A DNA stretch of 64,000 nt. Origin: Zoogloea sp044344315. GTDB taxonomy: Bacteria; Pseudomonadota; Gammaproteobacteria; Burkholderiales; Rhodocyclaceae. Shown one piece after another: positions 8,318-17,070 of this stretch. Within the stretch, counting starts at the first letter, position 1, and the number at the start of each line of letters is the position of its first letter. The position numbers and the translations under genes were made by a program. Where the stretch lies: the NCBI RefSeq assembly GCF_044344315.1, contig NZ_JBIJDC010000007.1, positions 9,303 through 73,302 on the forward strand, written 5' to 3'. Below the pieces are notes generated by a model, which was not told the origin of the DNA, made no database searches, and saw only the letters and a list, made by a program, of their open reading frames with translations.

Positions 8318-8701
8318 CTATTTCATATGCACGACGCCTTCACAGGCGCCGGCCACTGCTTTCTTGACCAGTACATCCATGCTGCGTTCCCTGTAAGTGA
8401 TGGTTCGCAGCAGCATGGGCAGATTGGCTCCTGCCACACCCTCGACGCGCCCGGGCTCCAGGAGCTTGGCAGCAATGTTGGCTGGCGTGGCACCCAGTAT
8501 GTCGGTGAGGACGAGCACACCGTCACCGCTGTCTACCAGGCTGAGCAGCTGGCGCGCCAGGGGCAGGGCATCCAGAGGGTCGTCCTGGCCGGATACTCCC
8601 ATTTGCATGATCTGGGGTGGACGGCGGTTCATCACGTGGCAGGCGCACTGGATCAGCGATTCGCCGAGGCTGCCGTGGGTGATGAGAAGGATGCCGATCA
8701 T
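8318..8701 (-). CDS. PTS EIIA(Man)-like regulatory protein
   Basis: 127 aa. The mannose-family EIIA active His9 is in LLITHGSLGESL, and the family pattern LVLTDILGATPANIA is in the middle. It is a single-domain protein with no fused EIIB. Without EIIC/EIID partners nearby it is probably a phosphorylation-state sensor that controls other proteins rather than a transport component, as inferred for similar IIA(Man)-HPr-EI sets in Neisseria and Ralstonia. It is first in the minus-strand PTS unit. Confidence 0.9.
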   Translation of the reverse strand: MIGILLITHGSLGESLIQCACHVMNRRPPQIMQMGVSGQDDPLDALPLARQLLSLVDSGDGVLVLTDILGATPANIAAKLLEPGRVEGVAGANLPMLLRTITYRERSMDVLVKKAVAGACEGVVHMK

Positions 8702-8771
8702 GGGGGCATTCTATCCGATGGGGCTGACCCGGCAAGCCGGAAAAACCCGGAGGTGCTGGGGGCTTGTTGCC

Positions 8772-9821
8772 TCAGTCGATGACGTTTGCCGGCGTGATGC
8801 CCTTGTCGAACTGAAGGCGGTCACGCAGGGCACGGGTCACTTCGATCCGTCCCTGGGCGTCGACCCGCAGCGCATGGTTGATGCCGAAGCGCCGGGTGTA
8901 TTCGCGCCAGCGCTCGCCAGCCAGGTAGGCGGGCTTGCTGGTGGCATCCGAGAGGGTGCCGGCGTGGGCGCGTGGGGTGATAAGCACGGTGACGGCCTGG
9001 GTGCCCCGGGCAGGCAGGCCGCTGCGGGGGTCGAGGAGGTGGCAGTAGCGCTCGCCATCCAGCTCGAAGAAGCGTTGGTAGTCGCCGGAGGTGCCGATGG
9101 CCTCCCCGTCGCGCAAGGGCAGGCTGGCCAGGGGGCGCGGTTCCCGCGGGTGCTGGATGCCGACCCGCCAGGGGTGCTCGCCCTTGCTGCCGAGTGCCAT
9201 GATGTTGCCGCCTATGTTGATCAGGGCGTTGTGGATACCGTTCTCCCGGAGGAGGGTGGCGGCCCGGTCGAGGGCGTAGCCCTTGGCGTACCCCCCCAGA
9301 TCGAGCTGGACGGCCCGGTTGCGGCTGCTGACGGTGGTGCCGCTGATCGTCAGGTCGGCCATGCGCGGTCGGGCTGCGATGGCTGCCGCGAGGGCGTCGG
9401 CGGCGGGGCGAGCGGGCGTGAAGGTGTCGGTGTGAAAGCCCCACAGGGCAATCAGTTGGCCAAGGGCCGGGTTGAAGAGCTCGTCACCGGTACTGGCGAT
9501 GGCCTGGGCGTCGGTGAGCATGGCCGCCAGCTCCGGTGATACCGGGATCTGTGCCGTGCCTACAGCAATGGCGGCGTTGAGGGCGGTGAGTTCGGAGGGC
9601 TCCCAGGCGTGATAGGCCCGGTGCAGGCGGTCGAATTCCTGCAATACGGCCGCGGTGGCGGCGCGGGCATCCTGTTCGGAGGCACCCCAGGTGATCACCT
9701 CCACCCGGGTACCGAACACATAGGATTCCTGCTGGTGGAGGTGTTCCCGGTTGCAGCCGGCAAGTAGCAGGGCGAGGCCAAAGGCCAGCAGCCAGCCGGC
9801 GAGGCGACGGGTCAGGCGCAT
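8772..9821 (-). CDS. apbE: FAD:protein FMN transferase (ApbE), lipoprotein
   Basis: 349 aa. The N-terminus is a lipoprotein signal ending in LLLAGC (Cys23), so the enzyme is exported and lipid-anchored. ApbE motifs are visible: LDLGGYAKGYALDRA, NIGGNIMALG and the metal-site stretch AGTLSDATS. It transfers FMN from FAD to Thr/Ser of target flavoproteins such as Rnf or Nqr subunits. The ATG at 9821 is chosen because it starts the signal peptide; it overlaps the end of gshB by 10 nt. The Gx/NusG_II pair often linked with apbE lies at 1.7-2.7 kb. Confidence 0.93.
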   Translation of the reverse strand: MRLTRRLAGWLLAFGLALLLAGCNREHLHQQESYVFGTRVEVITWGASEQDARAATAAVLQEFDRLHRAYHAWEPSELTALNAAIAVGTAQIPVSPELAAMLTDAQAIASTGDELFNPALGQLIALWGFHTDTFTPARPAADALAAAIAARPRMADLTISGTTVSSRNRAVQLDLGGYAKGYALDRAATLLRENGIHNALINIGGNIMALGSKGEHPWRVGIQHPREPRPLASLPLRDGEAIGTSGDYQRFFELDGERYCHLLDPRSGLPARGTQAVTVLITPRAHAGTLSDATSKPAYLAGERWREYTRRFGINHALRVDAQGRIEVTRALRDRLQFDKGITPANVID

Positions 9822-10753
9822 GCCTCCTCGAGGGCGTCGATGACGGCGCCGGGCACGTCGAAACCCATCTGGGCGGTGATCTCGACCATGCAGGTGGGGC
9901 TGGTGACGTTGATCTCGGTGAGGCGGTCGCCGATCACGTCGAGGCCGACAATGAGCAGGCCGCGCGCCCACAGGATGGGGGCCAGGTGGTCGGCGATGGC
10001 GCGCTCGCCGTCGGTCAGGGGCATGGCCACGCCACGCCCGCCGGCTGCCAGATTGCCGCGGGTTTCGCCGGCCATGGGGATGCGGGCCAGGGCGTAGGGG
10101 ATGACCTTGCCACCGATGATCAGCACCCGCTTGTCACCGCCGGAGATGGCGGGCAGGTAGGCCTGGGCCATGATGGTCCGGCGTTCGTCCTGGGTGAGCG
10201 TCTCGATGATGACGTTGCGGTTGGGGTCGTCGGCCCGCACCCGGAAGATCTGGCTACCGCCCATGCCGTCGAGGGGCTTGAGGATGGTGTCGCCATGGGC
10301 GTCGATGAAGGCATTGATGTCGACAGCGGCCCGGGCCACCCGGGTGGCCGGGGTGAACTGGGGGAACTCGGTGATGGCGAGCTTCTCGGAATGGTCGCGG
10401 ATCGAACGCGGGTGGTTGAAGACCCGGGCGCCGGCCTGGGCCGCCCGTTCGAGCATCCAGGTGGCCGTGACGTATTCGAAGTCGAAGGGCGGGTCCTGAC
10501 GCATCAGCACTGCATCGAAGGCGGTGAGGGGCAGCGCGGTTTCGTCACCGGCGCTGTACCAGGCGTGATCGTCATCGGTGGGCGTGATGGCCAGGGCCCT
10601 GGCCGACACCTCGCCGCCATCCCACAACAGGGCTTCGCGCTGGATGGCGAAGACCTGGTGGCCGCGCCGGGCGGCGGCCCGCATCATGGCAATGCTGGAG
10701 TCCTTGTAGGCCTTGAGGGTGTCGAGGGGGTCGAGGATGAAGGCGAGTTTCAT
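9812..10753 (-). CDS. gshB: Glutathione synthetase
   Basis: 313 aa ATP-grasp enzyme. The N-terminal MKLAFILDPLDTLKAYKDSS is typical of GshB. KPLDGMGGSQIFRV is the glycine-rich ATP loop, and INVTSPTCMVEI near the C-terminus holds Mg2+/substrate ligands. It joins gamma-glutamylcysteine and glycine to give glutathione. It lies 9 nt after gshA, so the two pathway genes form one unit; apbE overlaps its 3' end. Confidence 0.96.
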   Translation of the reverse strand: MKLAFILDPLDTLKAYKDSSIAMMRAAARRGHQVFAIQREALLWDGGEVSARALAITPTDDDHAWYSAGDETALPLTAFDAVLMRQDPPFDFEYVTATWMLERAAQAGARVFNHPRSIRDHSEKLAITEFPQFTPATRVARAAVDINAFIDAHGDTILKPLDGMGGSQIFRVRADDPNRNVIIETLTQDERRTIMAQAYLPAISGGDKRVLIIGGKVIPYALARIPMAGETRGNLAAGGRGVAMPLTDGERAIADHLAPILWARGLLIVGLDVIGDRLTEINVTSPTCMVEITAQMGFDVPGAVIDALEEACA

Positions 10754-10762
10754 GGAGCGGGC

Positions 10763-12064
10763 TCAGGCAGCAGCTTCTTCGAGGACGGCAGCCGGTTCGG
10801 TGGCCTCGATCTCGACAGCCGCGGCGAGCAGGGCCAGACGGGCCACCACACCGTAGGCGTAGAAGCGGTTGGGCGGTGCGTCCGGCCCCTGGGTGCAGTC
10901 TGGCAGGCTGCACGGAGCCTCGAACGCCAGGGGTTCGAAGTGCATGCCCGGGGCGTTGAGGTTCTCGTCGCGGCCGCGCTGGGTGTGCACCCGGTAGAAG
11001 CCGCCGACCACGTAGTGATCCATCATGTAGACCACCGGTTCGGCAACGGCATTGTTGACTGTCTCGAAGGTGTGCACGCCTTCCTGGATGATCACGTCGT
11101 GTACCTCCAGGCCTTCCTTCACCACGCTCATCTTGTTGCGCTGCTTGCGGTTCAGGCCGATCAGTTCGGCGGCGTCCTTGACGGTCATGACGCCCATGCC
11201 GTAGGTGCCGGCGTCGGCCTTGACCACCACGAAGGGCTCGTCGGTGACTTCATATTCCTTGTACTTGGCGCGGATGTTGTCGAGCATGGTGGCAACCTTG
11301 TCAGCCAGCTCCTGCTCACCCGCACGGGCGTGGAAATCGAGGCCGCCGCAGGTATCCCAGGCCGGGTTGATGCGCCACGGGTCGATGCCGATGGCCTTGC
11401 CGAAGTCCTGGGCCACGCGGTCGTAGGCGGCGGCGTGGTTGGACTTGCGCCGGGAGTGCCAGCCGGCATGGACCGGCGGAATGACCCACTGGTCGTGGAG
11501 GTTCTGCAGGACGTCGGGAACGCCGGCGGACAGGTCGTTGTTGAGCAGCACGGCGCAGGGGTTGAAGTCCTTCAGGCCGAGGCGGCTGCCGTGGCGCTCC
11601 AGGGGTTCGAGGGTCAGGCTGCTGCCGTTGGCGAGTTCGACCACGGTGGGCGCGGTGATCTCGGGGAGCAGGCTGCCGAGACGGACTTCGAGGCCGGTCA
11701 GGCGCAGGATGGACACCAGCTTGGCCACGTTCTGCAGGTAGAACTGGTTGCGGGTGTGGTTCTCGGGGATCAGCAGGATCGAGCCGGCACCCACGCAGAT
11801 GCGTTCGATGGCGGCCTGGGCCGCCTGCACGCACAGGGGCATGAAGGCGTCGTTGAGGTTGTTGAAGCCGCCCGGAAACAGGTTGAGGTCGACCGGCGCC
11901 AGCTTGAAGCCTGAGTTGCGCAGGTCAGTGGAACCGTAGAAGGGCGGCAGATGCTCCTGCCACTGGGTGCGCATCCAGCGCTCGATGGCACAGGCGTTGT
12001 CGAGGAAATGGCGCTCCAGCTCCAGCAGGGGGCCGGTGAGCGCGGTGGTGAGATGGGGAACCAT
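10763..12064 (-). CDS. gshA: Glutamate-cysteine ligase (T. ferrooxidans-type GshA)
   Basis: 433 aa. The sequence (MVPHLTTALTGPLLELE..., FYGSTDLRNSGFKLAPVDLNLFPGGFNNL, VKADAGTYGMGVMTV, NLNAPGMHFEPLAFE) matches the about 430-residue GshA family defined from Acidithiobacillus ferrooxidans and common in Betaproteobacteria, not the E. coli type. It makes gamma-glutamylcysteine from Glu and Cys. The frame continues upstream to 12286, but the ATG at 12064 is the conserved start and the extension is not family-like. It is followed by gshB. Confidence 0.93.
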   Translation of the reverse strand: MVPHLTTALTGPLLELERHFLDNACAIERWMRTQWQEHLPPFYGSTDLRNSGFKLAPVDLNLFPGGFNNLNDAFMPLCVQAAQAAIERICVGAGSILLIPENHTRNQFYLQNVAKLVSILRLTGLEVRLGSLLPEITAPTVVELANGSSLTLEPLERHGSRLGLKDFNPCAVLLNNDLSAGVPDVLQNLHDQWVIPPVHAGWHSRRKSNHAAAYDRVAQDFGKAIGIDPWRINPAWDTCGGLDFHARAGEQELADKVATMLDNIRAKYKEYEVTDEPFVVVKADAGTYGMGVMTVKDAAELIGLNRKQRNKMSVVKEGLEVHDVIIQEGVHTFETVNNAVAEPVVYMMDHYVVGGFYRVHTQRGRDENLNAPGMHFEPLAFEAPCSLPDCTQGPDAPPNRFYAYGVVARLALLAAAVEIEATEPAAVLEEAAA

Positions 12065-12200
12065 GGGACCTCGCGAACTGTTCTCGGGTGGGCGATGCGT
12101 CGGGTAACGACGGAAGGGAGTGCGTCGTGGACCTGCGCGGCCTGTGATTGTTCGCGGGATGTTACACCATCCGCCGTTTACGCCCCTTGACGGTGCGTTT

Positions 12201-13442
12201 TCAGGCCGTGGGGGGAAGGAAGGCCTCAAAGGCGTTGGGCAGGGGGGCGTTCTCGAGGCTGCGCTGGGTAAACAGGTAGCGGCCATCGCAGACGAAGCCC
12301 AGATCGGCCCAGTCGACGGTGTTCAGCGCATCCCGGAAAGCGGCGAGATCCAGGTCTGTCCGATGCGGAAACACGCCGAGCACGGCGCCGTCGAAATTCG
12401 GGCAGGGGTGGGTGAAGAAGGGCTGCGGCCGGCGCGTCTTGGAGTTCACGTAGACGCGCGGTGCTGCTGTCTGCGGGTAGCCGCGGCCCCATTGCCACCA
12501 GTTGGTTGCGTCGAAGGGGCGAATGCGCCTGGCCAGCAGGCGATCCCGGTGGGGGAGCAGTGCATCGGGTGCGGGCTGGCCGGGTTCGCACCAGATCATG
12601 CGGCGGGTCTGCCCGCTGGCGATGGTGCCGGAGCTGACGAAATCCCGGTTGCCGTGGAGGTCGCTGACGTAGATCTGGTCGGCACCTGACACGGCCCCCA
12701 CCTTAACAGCCGCCACATCGGCCAAGCTGAGGCTGTACTCGCCGCGGCTGAACAGGAGGTGGCCCGCGCATTCGGAAAAGTGCCGGTATTGCCAGTGGGG
12801 GTGGTCCAGGCTGTGGGCGACGTCATCGCCCTGGCCAATCTGGGCCCAGGCGGTGTTGTGGGACAGGTTGTCGAGCTCGTAGCGCCAGATCAGACAGTTG
12901 GGCAGGGCGTCGGCAAAGACGCGGGCGTCACCCAGCTCGATGGCGTGGGTGATGGTCCCGCGCTCATGGAGCCAGCGGTTGAGGCGACGGGCGCTGGTGG
13001 ATTTGAGGAAATCCCGCGGGGTGATGAAGATCAGCTCGCCCCCTGGCGCCAGGTGCCGTACGCATTTCTCGATGAAGAAGAGGTATAGGTTGCTGCGGCC
13101 ATCGAAACCGTCCTGGTGCAGCAGGACCCGGGTGCTCGGGGCGATGTCCTGGTAGCGCACATAGGGTGGGTTGCCGATCACGGTGTCGAACTTCTCACTT
13201 TCCGGGTAAGCGAAGAAGTCCATGTTGTGGCCGCCTGGTGGGCACTGACGTGCATCCAGCTCGATGCCCACGGCGCGGTGCAGGTGTTGCAGGAAGGCGC
13301 CGTCACCGCAGGAGGGTTCCAGCACTCGGCCAGCATTGTGGCGAAGGCGCAGCATGGCCCGGACGACGCGTTCGGGGGTGAAGACTTGCCCGAGGCTGGA
13401 AGGGTCGGGAGCAACGACAGACGAAGCGGGTGCTGAGAGCAT
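12201..13442 (-). CDS. Solitary N6-adenine DNA methyltransferase (TaqI/Eco57I-like)
   Basis: 413 aa. LGQVFTPERVVRAML is the typical lead-in, SAM motif I is LEPSCGDGAF (41-50), and the catalytic motif IV is NPPY (91-94), followed by VRYQDI. These define a gamma-type N6-adenine methyltransferase. The C-terminal about 200 residues should include the target-recognition domain. No restriction endonuclease gene is next to it; the neighbours are gshA and hemW. It therefore looks like an orphan, housekeeping-context methylase. The recognition sequence cannot be inferred. The 3' end comes within about 140 bp of the gshA start. Confidence 0.88.
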   Translation of the reverse strand: MLSAPASSVVAPDPSSLGQVFTPERVVRAMLRLRHNAGRVLEPSCGDGAFLQHLHRAVGIELDARQCPPGGHNMDFFAYPESEKFDTVIGNPPYVRYQDIAPSTRVLLHQDGFDGRSNLYLFFIEKCVRHLAPGGELIFITPRDFLKSTSARRLNRWLHERGTITHAIELGDARVFADALPNCLIWRYELDNLSHNTAWAQIGQGDDVAHSLDHPHWQYRHFSECAGHLLFSRGEYSLSLADVAAVKVGAVSGADQIYVSDLHGNRDFVSSGTIASGQTRRMIWCEPGQPAPDALLPHRDRLLARRIRPFDATNWWQWGRGYPQTAAPRVYVNSKTRRPQPFFTHPCPNFDGAVLGVFPHRTDLDLAAFRDALNTVDWADLGFVCDGRYLFTQRSLENAPLPNAFEAFLPPTA

Positions 13443-13539
13443 GGAGAAGGTCGGGCAGGAACACCGCGGATTATGCCGCAGGTGGTGAGGCTTGGGGCTG
13501 CACCTGCCGGAATTGGCGCGCTGGCTTCGCGCTGACGGT

Positions 13540-14808
13540 TCAGCCTGGCAAAAAGAGCATCAGCAGCTCGTTCAGGAAGTGGCGTCCCTGTGTTGTCGGG
13601 CGAAGGGTCTCTCCGTCGGCTTCAATCAGCCCTTGCCGGGTGGCCTTGATCAGGCCAGCTTCGGCGGCTTCGAAGGGCAGGCCGGTGCGCTCGGCAAACA
13701 GCCGGCGCGGGAAGCCCTGATTGAGGCGCAGGGCGTTCATCATGAACTCGAAGGGCAGTTCGGCGCTCCCGATGGCGCGTCTTTCCTGGACAAAGGCGCC
13801 GGTGTCCCGCGCCGCCAGGTAGGCTGCCGGGTGCTTCGGCCGGGCTTCCCGAACGATGCCTTCGTGGGAAGAGAGCTTGCCGTGGGCACCGGCACCTATC
13901 CCCAGGTAATCACCAAAGGTCCAGTAGTTGAGGTTGTGCCGGCATTCCCGGTTGGGGCGGGCGAAGGCGGACGTCTCATAGTGGCCATAGCCGGCCCCGG
14001 CCAGCCGGGCTTCCACCAGGTCCTGCATGTCGGCGGAGGCGTCCGGGTCCGGGATGGCGGGCGGGTTGGCGGCGAAGGCGGTGTTCGGCTCCAGGGTCAG
14101 GTGATAGCAGGACAGGTGCTGGGGCGCCAGGGCGATGGCCATGGCGAGATCGGCTTCCGCTTCGGCCAGGCTCTGGCCGGGCAGGGCATACATCAGGTCG
14201 AGGTTGACCGCCTCGAAATGGGTGAGCGCCGCTTCGGCGGCGGCGATGGCATCGGCACGGCCGTGAATGCGCCCGAGGGCCTGGAGATGCCCTTCGTTGA
14301 AGCTCTGGATGCCCACTGAAAGCCGATTGACGCCGGCCTGCCGGAAGGCCCGGAAGCGGCCCGCGTCGACGGTGCCCGGATTGGCCTCGAGGGTGATCTC
14401 GGCCATCGGGTCGAGCATCACGCGCATGCGGATGGCGGTGAGCAGGGTGTCCAGCCCATCCGGGCTCATCAGGCTGGGGGTGCCCCCGCCGATGAAGATG
14501 CTATGTACACGCCGGCCCCACACCTGGGGCAGCGCTCCCTCCAGATCCGCGATCAGGGCTTCGATATAGGCGGCTTCGGGAATGCCATCATCACGAACGC
14601 CATGGGAGTTGAAGTCGCAGTAGGGGCACTTCTTCACGCACCAGGGAAAGTGCACGTAGAGCGCCAGCGGGGGCGAGGCGGTGAGCCGGGATTCCCACTG
14701 GCCCGCGGTGGGCGGGCGAGGGGTGGCTCGGGGCGTGATCGGGATGATGCGGGCTTCGGACATCGGGGCGGGGTGGGTGGCAGCGCCCTTGTTGGCGCCG
14801 GGGTTCAT
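13540..14808 (-). CDS. hemW: Radical SAM heme chaperone HemW
   Basis: 422 aa. The radical-SAM cluster motif is Cys57-x3-Cys61-x2-Cys64 in PWCVKKCPYCDFNSHG. IFIGGGTPSL and the heme-binding HNLNYW motif follow, and ARPKH/PFEFMMNALRL lie in the C-terminal domain. HemW inserts heme into respiratory proteins and is often misannotated as coproporphyrinogen oxidase. The ATG at 14808 shares one base with the rdgB stop (TGATG), indicating translational coupling; a second Met 15 residues later is possible. Confidence 0.94.
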   Translation of the reverse strand: MNPGANKGAATHPAPMSEARIIPITPRATPRPPTAGQWESRLTASPPLALYVHFPWCVKKCPYCDFNSHGVRDDGIPEAAYIEALIADLEGALPQVWGRRVHSIFIGGGTPSLMSPDGLDTLLTAIRMRVMLDPMAEITLEANPGTVDAGRFRAFRQAGVNRLSVGIQSFNEGHLQALGRIHGRADAIAAAEAALTHFEAVNLDLMYALPGQSLAEAEADLAMAIALAPQHLSCYHLTLEPNTAFAANPPAIPDPDASADMQDLVEARLAGAGYGHYETSAFARPNRECRHNLNYWTFGDYLGIGAGAHGKLSSHEGIVREARPKHPAAYLAARDTGAFVQERRAIGSAELPFEFMMNALRLNQGFPRRLFAERTGLPFEAAEAGLIKATRQGLIEADGETLRPTTQGRHFLNELLMLFLPG

Positions 14809-15401
14809 CAGATGGGTTCGGCGCGCAGCTTGTCGAGCAGTTGCCGGAAGGCGTTGCCCCGGTGGGACAGGACGTTCTTGAGCTCGGCGGGGATCTCGGC
14901 GGCGGTCTGCTCAAGCTCGCTGACGAGGAAGAGTGGGTCGTAGCCGAAGCCGGCCGTGCCGCGGGGTGTGGCGAGAATCTCGCCGTGCCACTCGCCACAG
15001 GCGATGAGGGGTTGTGGGTCGTCAGCATGGCGGACGAGGGCCAGGGCGCAGTAGAAGCGCGCCCGGCGGTCGGCCTGGCCGGCGAGCTTTTCAAGCAGTA
15101 GCGCGTTGTTACGTTCGTCTGACTTGGGTTCGCCGGCAAAGCGTGCCGAGATCACGCCCGGTGCGCCACCCAGGGCTTCGACACACAGGCCCGAGTCATC
15201 GGCCAGCGCCGGGAGGCCGGTGCTGCGGGCGGCATGGCGGGCTTTGGCGATGGCGTTCTCGACAAAGCTCGGGTGGGGCTCCTCGGCCTCGGTGACGTTG
15301 AAGGCCGATTGGGGCAGCACTTCGATGCCGAGGGGTGCGAGCAGGGCGGAGAGTTCCTTGAGCTTGCCGGCGTTGCCGCTGGCCAGGACGAGTTGTTTCA
15401 T
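14808..15401 (-). CDS. rdgB: XTP/dITP diphosphatase (RdgB/HAM1)
   Basis: 197 aa. The N-terminal LASGNAGKLKELSALL, the catalytic DDSGLCVEALGGAPGVISARFAG and the C-terminal LSHRGNAFRQL are family signatures. It removes ITP, dITP and XTP from the nucleotide pool. It sits in a tight minus-strand run rph, rdgB, hemW, with a 23-bp gap to rph and a one-base overlap with hemW. Confidence 0.96.
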   Translation of the reverse strand: MKQLVLASGNAGKLKELSALLAPLGIEVLPQSAFNVTEAEEPHPSFVENAIAKARHAARSTGLPALADDSGLCVEALGGAPGVISARFAGEPKSDERNNALLLEKLAGQADRRARFYCALALVRHADDPQPLIACGEWHGEILATPRGTAGFGYDPLFLVSELEQTAAEIPAELKNVLSHRGNAFRQLLDKLRAEPI

Positions 15402-15424
15402 GGGGTGCCTCGCTTTCGTGGCGC

Positions 15425-16165
15425 TCAGGCTGGAATGCCGAGAGCCTTTTTTTGCTCCACGACGAGTTCGGCAATGCCGGCGCCGGCCAGTTCCAGCAGG
15501 CTGTTCAGTTCGGTGCGGGAAAAGGGCGCGCCTTCGGCGGTGCCCTGGACTTCAACAAAGCCGCCCGAGCCGGTCATCACCACGTTCATGTCGGTTTCGC
15601 AGTCGGAGTCTTCCGGGTAGTCCAGGTCGAGGACAGGGACGCCCTTGTAGATGCCCACCGAGATGGCGGCGACGAAGTCGCGCATCGGGTTGGCGGGCAG
15701 CTTGCCGGCCTTGACGAGGCCGTCGAGGGCTTCATGGACGGCAATGCAGGCGCCGGTGATGGAGGCGGTGCGGGTGCCGCCGTCGGCTTGCAGCACGTCA
15801 CAGTCGATGGTGATCTGACGCTCGCCCAGGGCGGCCATGTCCACCACGGCACGCAGGCTGCGTCCGATCAGGCGCTGGATCTCCTGGGTGCGACCGCTCT
15901 GCTTGCCCTTGGCGGCTTCACGGGCGCTGCGGGTGTGGGTGGAGCGGGGCAGCATGCCGTATTCGGCGGTCAACCAGCCCTGACCCTTGCCGCGCAGAAA
16001 AGGGGGCACGGACTCTTCGACGCTGGCGGTGCACAGCACGCGGGTATCACCAAACTCGATGAGCACCGACCCTTCGGCATGGCGGGTGAAGCCGCGGGTG
16101 ATGCGGACGGGGCGGAGCTGGGCAGGCGTGCGGCCACTGGGGCGGGCGAAGGGGGTGTCGGTCAT
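15425..16165 (-). CDS. rph: Ribonuclease PH
   Basis: 246 aa, about the usual 238-245. RPSGRTPAQLRPVRITRGFTRHAEGSVLIEFGDTRVLCTASVEE is the RNase PH N-terminus, and SARE.AKGKQSGRTQEIQRLIGRSLR is the phosphate/substrate-binding helix. VMTGSGGFVEVQGTAEGAPF lies near the end. It trims tRNA 3' ends phosphorolytically. The ATG overlaps the stop of the upstream PP2C gene by 4 nt, so the signalling pair and rph are probably translated from one mRNA. Confidence 0.96.
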   Translation of the reverse strand: MTDTPFARPSGRTPAQLRPVRITRGFTRHAEGSVLIEFGDTRVLCTASVEESVPPFLRGKGQGWLTAEYGMLPRSTHTRSAREAAKGKQSGRTQEIQRLIGRSLRAVVDMAALGERQITIDCDVLQADGGTRTASITGACIAVHEALDGLVKAGKLPANPMRDFVAAISVGIYKGVPVLDLDYPEDSDCETDMNVVMTGSGGFVEVQGTAEGAPFSRTELNSLLELAGAGIAELVVEQKKALGIPA

Positions 16166-17070
16166 TTGAATTTATGGATGGCTGCGTTGATTTCACGGAT
16201 GGCGCGTTCGATCTCGTCTTCACTGAGATCTTCCTGGTCGCGCTTGTTACGTCCGAAGCCCTCCATCTGGGTGGTGAAGGCATCGGCGGGCATGGTACGG
16301 GTGGAGACCGTGTCGGGGGTGTCTTCCTGGTGGTCGTCGTGCCAGGTCATGGCGATCAGGGTCATGTTGTCGCACTGGGCGCCGCCGAGGGCCTCGGCTT
16401 CGTCCATGAGCTGCGGGACACCGTCCATGACCCGGCCGTCGGCCAGGGTTTGAACCAGGGTGTCGCTATCGAGAGGCCCCCAGACGCCGTCCGAGCAGAT
16501 GGCGATGACGTCTCCATTGATGAGGGGGGTACCTCGGGAGAATTCGATCTGTGGCGGGTGGCTGCCGCCCAGGCAGCTGAAGATGCGGTTACGGCCCGGG
16601 TGCACGGCGGCGCTTTCGGCGTCGAGGAGGCCTTGGTCGAGCATCAGCTGAACCCGTGAGTGGTCTCGGGTCTGGGTAACCAGCTTGCCTTTGCGGATCA
16701 GGTAGAGGCGCGAGTCGCCCGCGTGGGCCCAGTGGGCCACGCCTTCCTGCACCAGACAGGCAACGATGGTGGTGCGGGGAATGTCGGCCAGGTGCTTGTC
16801 GAAGGCGTAATCGAGGATGGCGTGGTGGGCATTGCTGAGCACCCGCGACAGGAACAGGATCGGATCGGTGACCTTGGGGCGGGCTTCCTGCTGGAAGGAC
16901 TGGGCGATGAACTGCACCGAGATCTGGGCTGCGACTTCGCCATAAAGGTGGCCGCCCATACCGTCAGCCAGGACCAGCAGCAGTGCGTCCCGCGTGTACG
17001 AATAGGCGACGCGGTCTTGGTTGGTGCGCCGCTTGCCGACCCGGCTCTCCTGGAAAATGGTGAATCTCAT
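16162..17070 (-). CDS. PP2C-type Ser/Thr protein phosphatase
   Basis: 302 aa. PP2C metal-site motifs appear in order: RRTNQDR, LVLADGMGGHLYGEVAA, WAHAGDSRLYLI, ICSDGVWGPLD and DNMTLIAM. No membrane segment is evident. Its start overlaps the 3' end of the kinase gene by 4 nt and its stop overlaps rph by 4 nt. It presumably reverses phosphorylation by the adjacent kinase; the shared targets are unknown. Confidence 0.93.
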   Translation of the reverse strand: MRFTIFQESRVGKRRTNQDRVAYSYTRDALLLVLADGMGGHLYGEVAAQISVQFIAQSFQQEARPKVTDPILFLSRVLSNAHHAILDYAFDKHLADIPRTTIVACLVQEGVAHWAHAGDSRLYLIRKGKLVTQTRDHSRVQLMLDQGLLDAESAAVHPGRNRIFSCLGGSHPPQIEFSRGTPLINGDVIAICSDGVWGPLDSDTLVQTLADGRVMDGVPQLMDEAEALGGAQCDNMTLIAMTWHDDHQEDTPDTVSTRTMPADAFTTQMEGFGRNKRDQEDLSEDEIERAIREINAAIHKFK

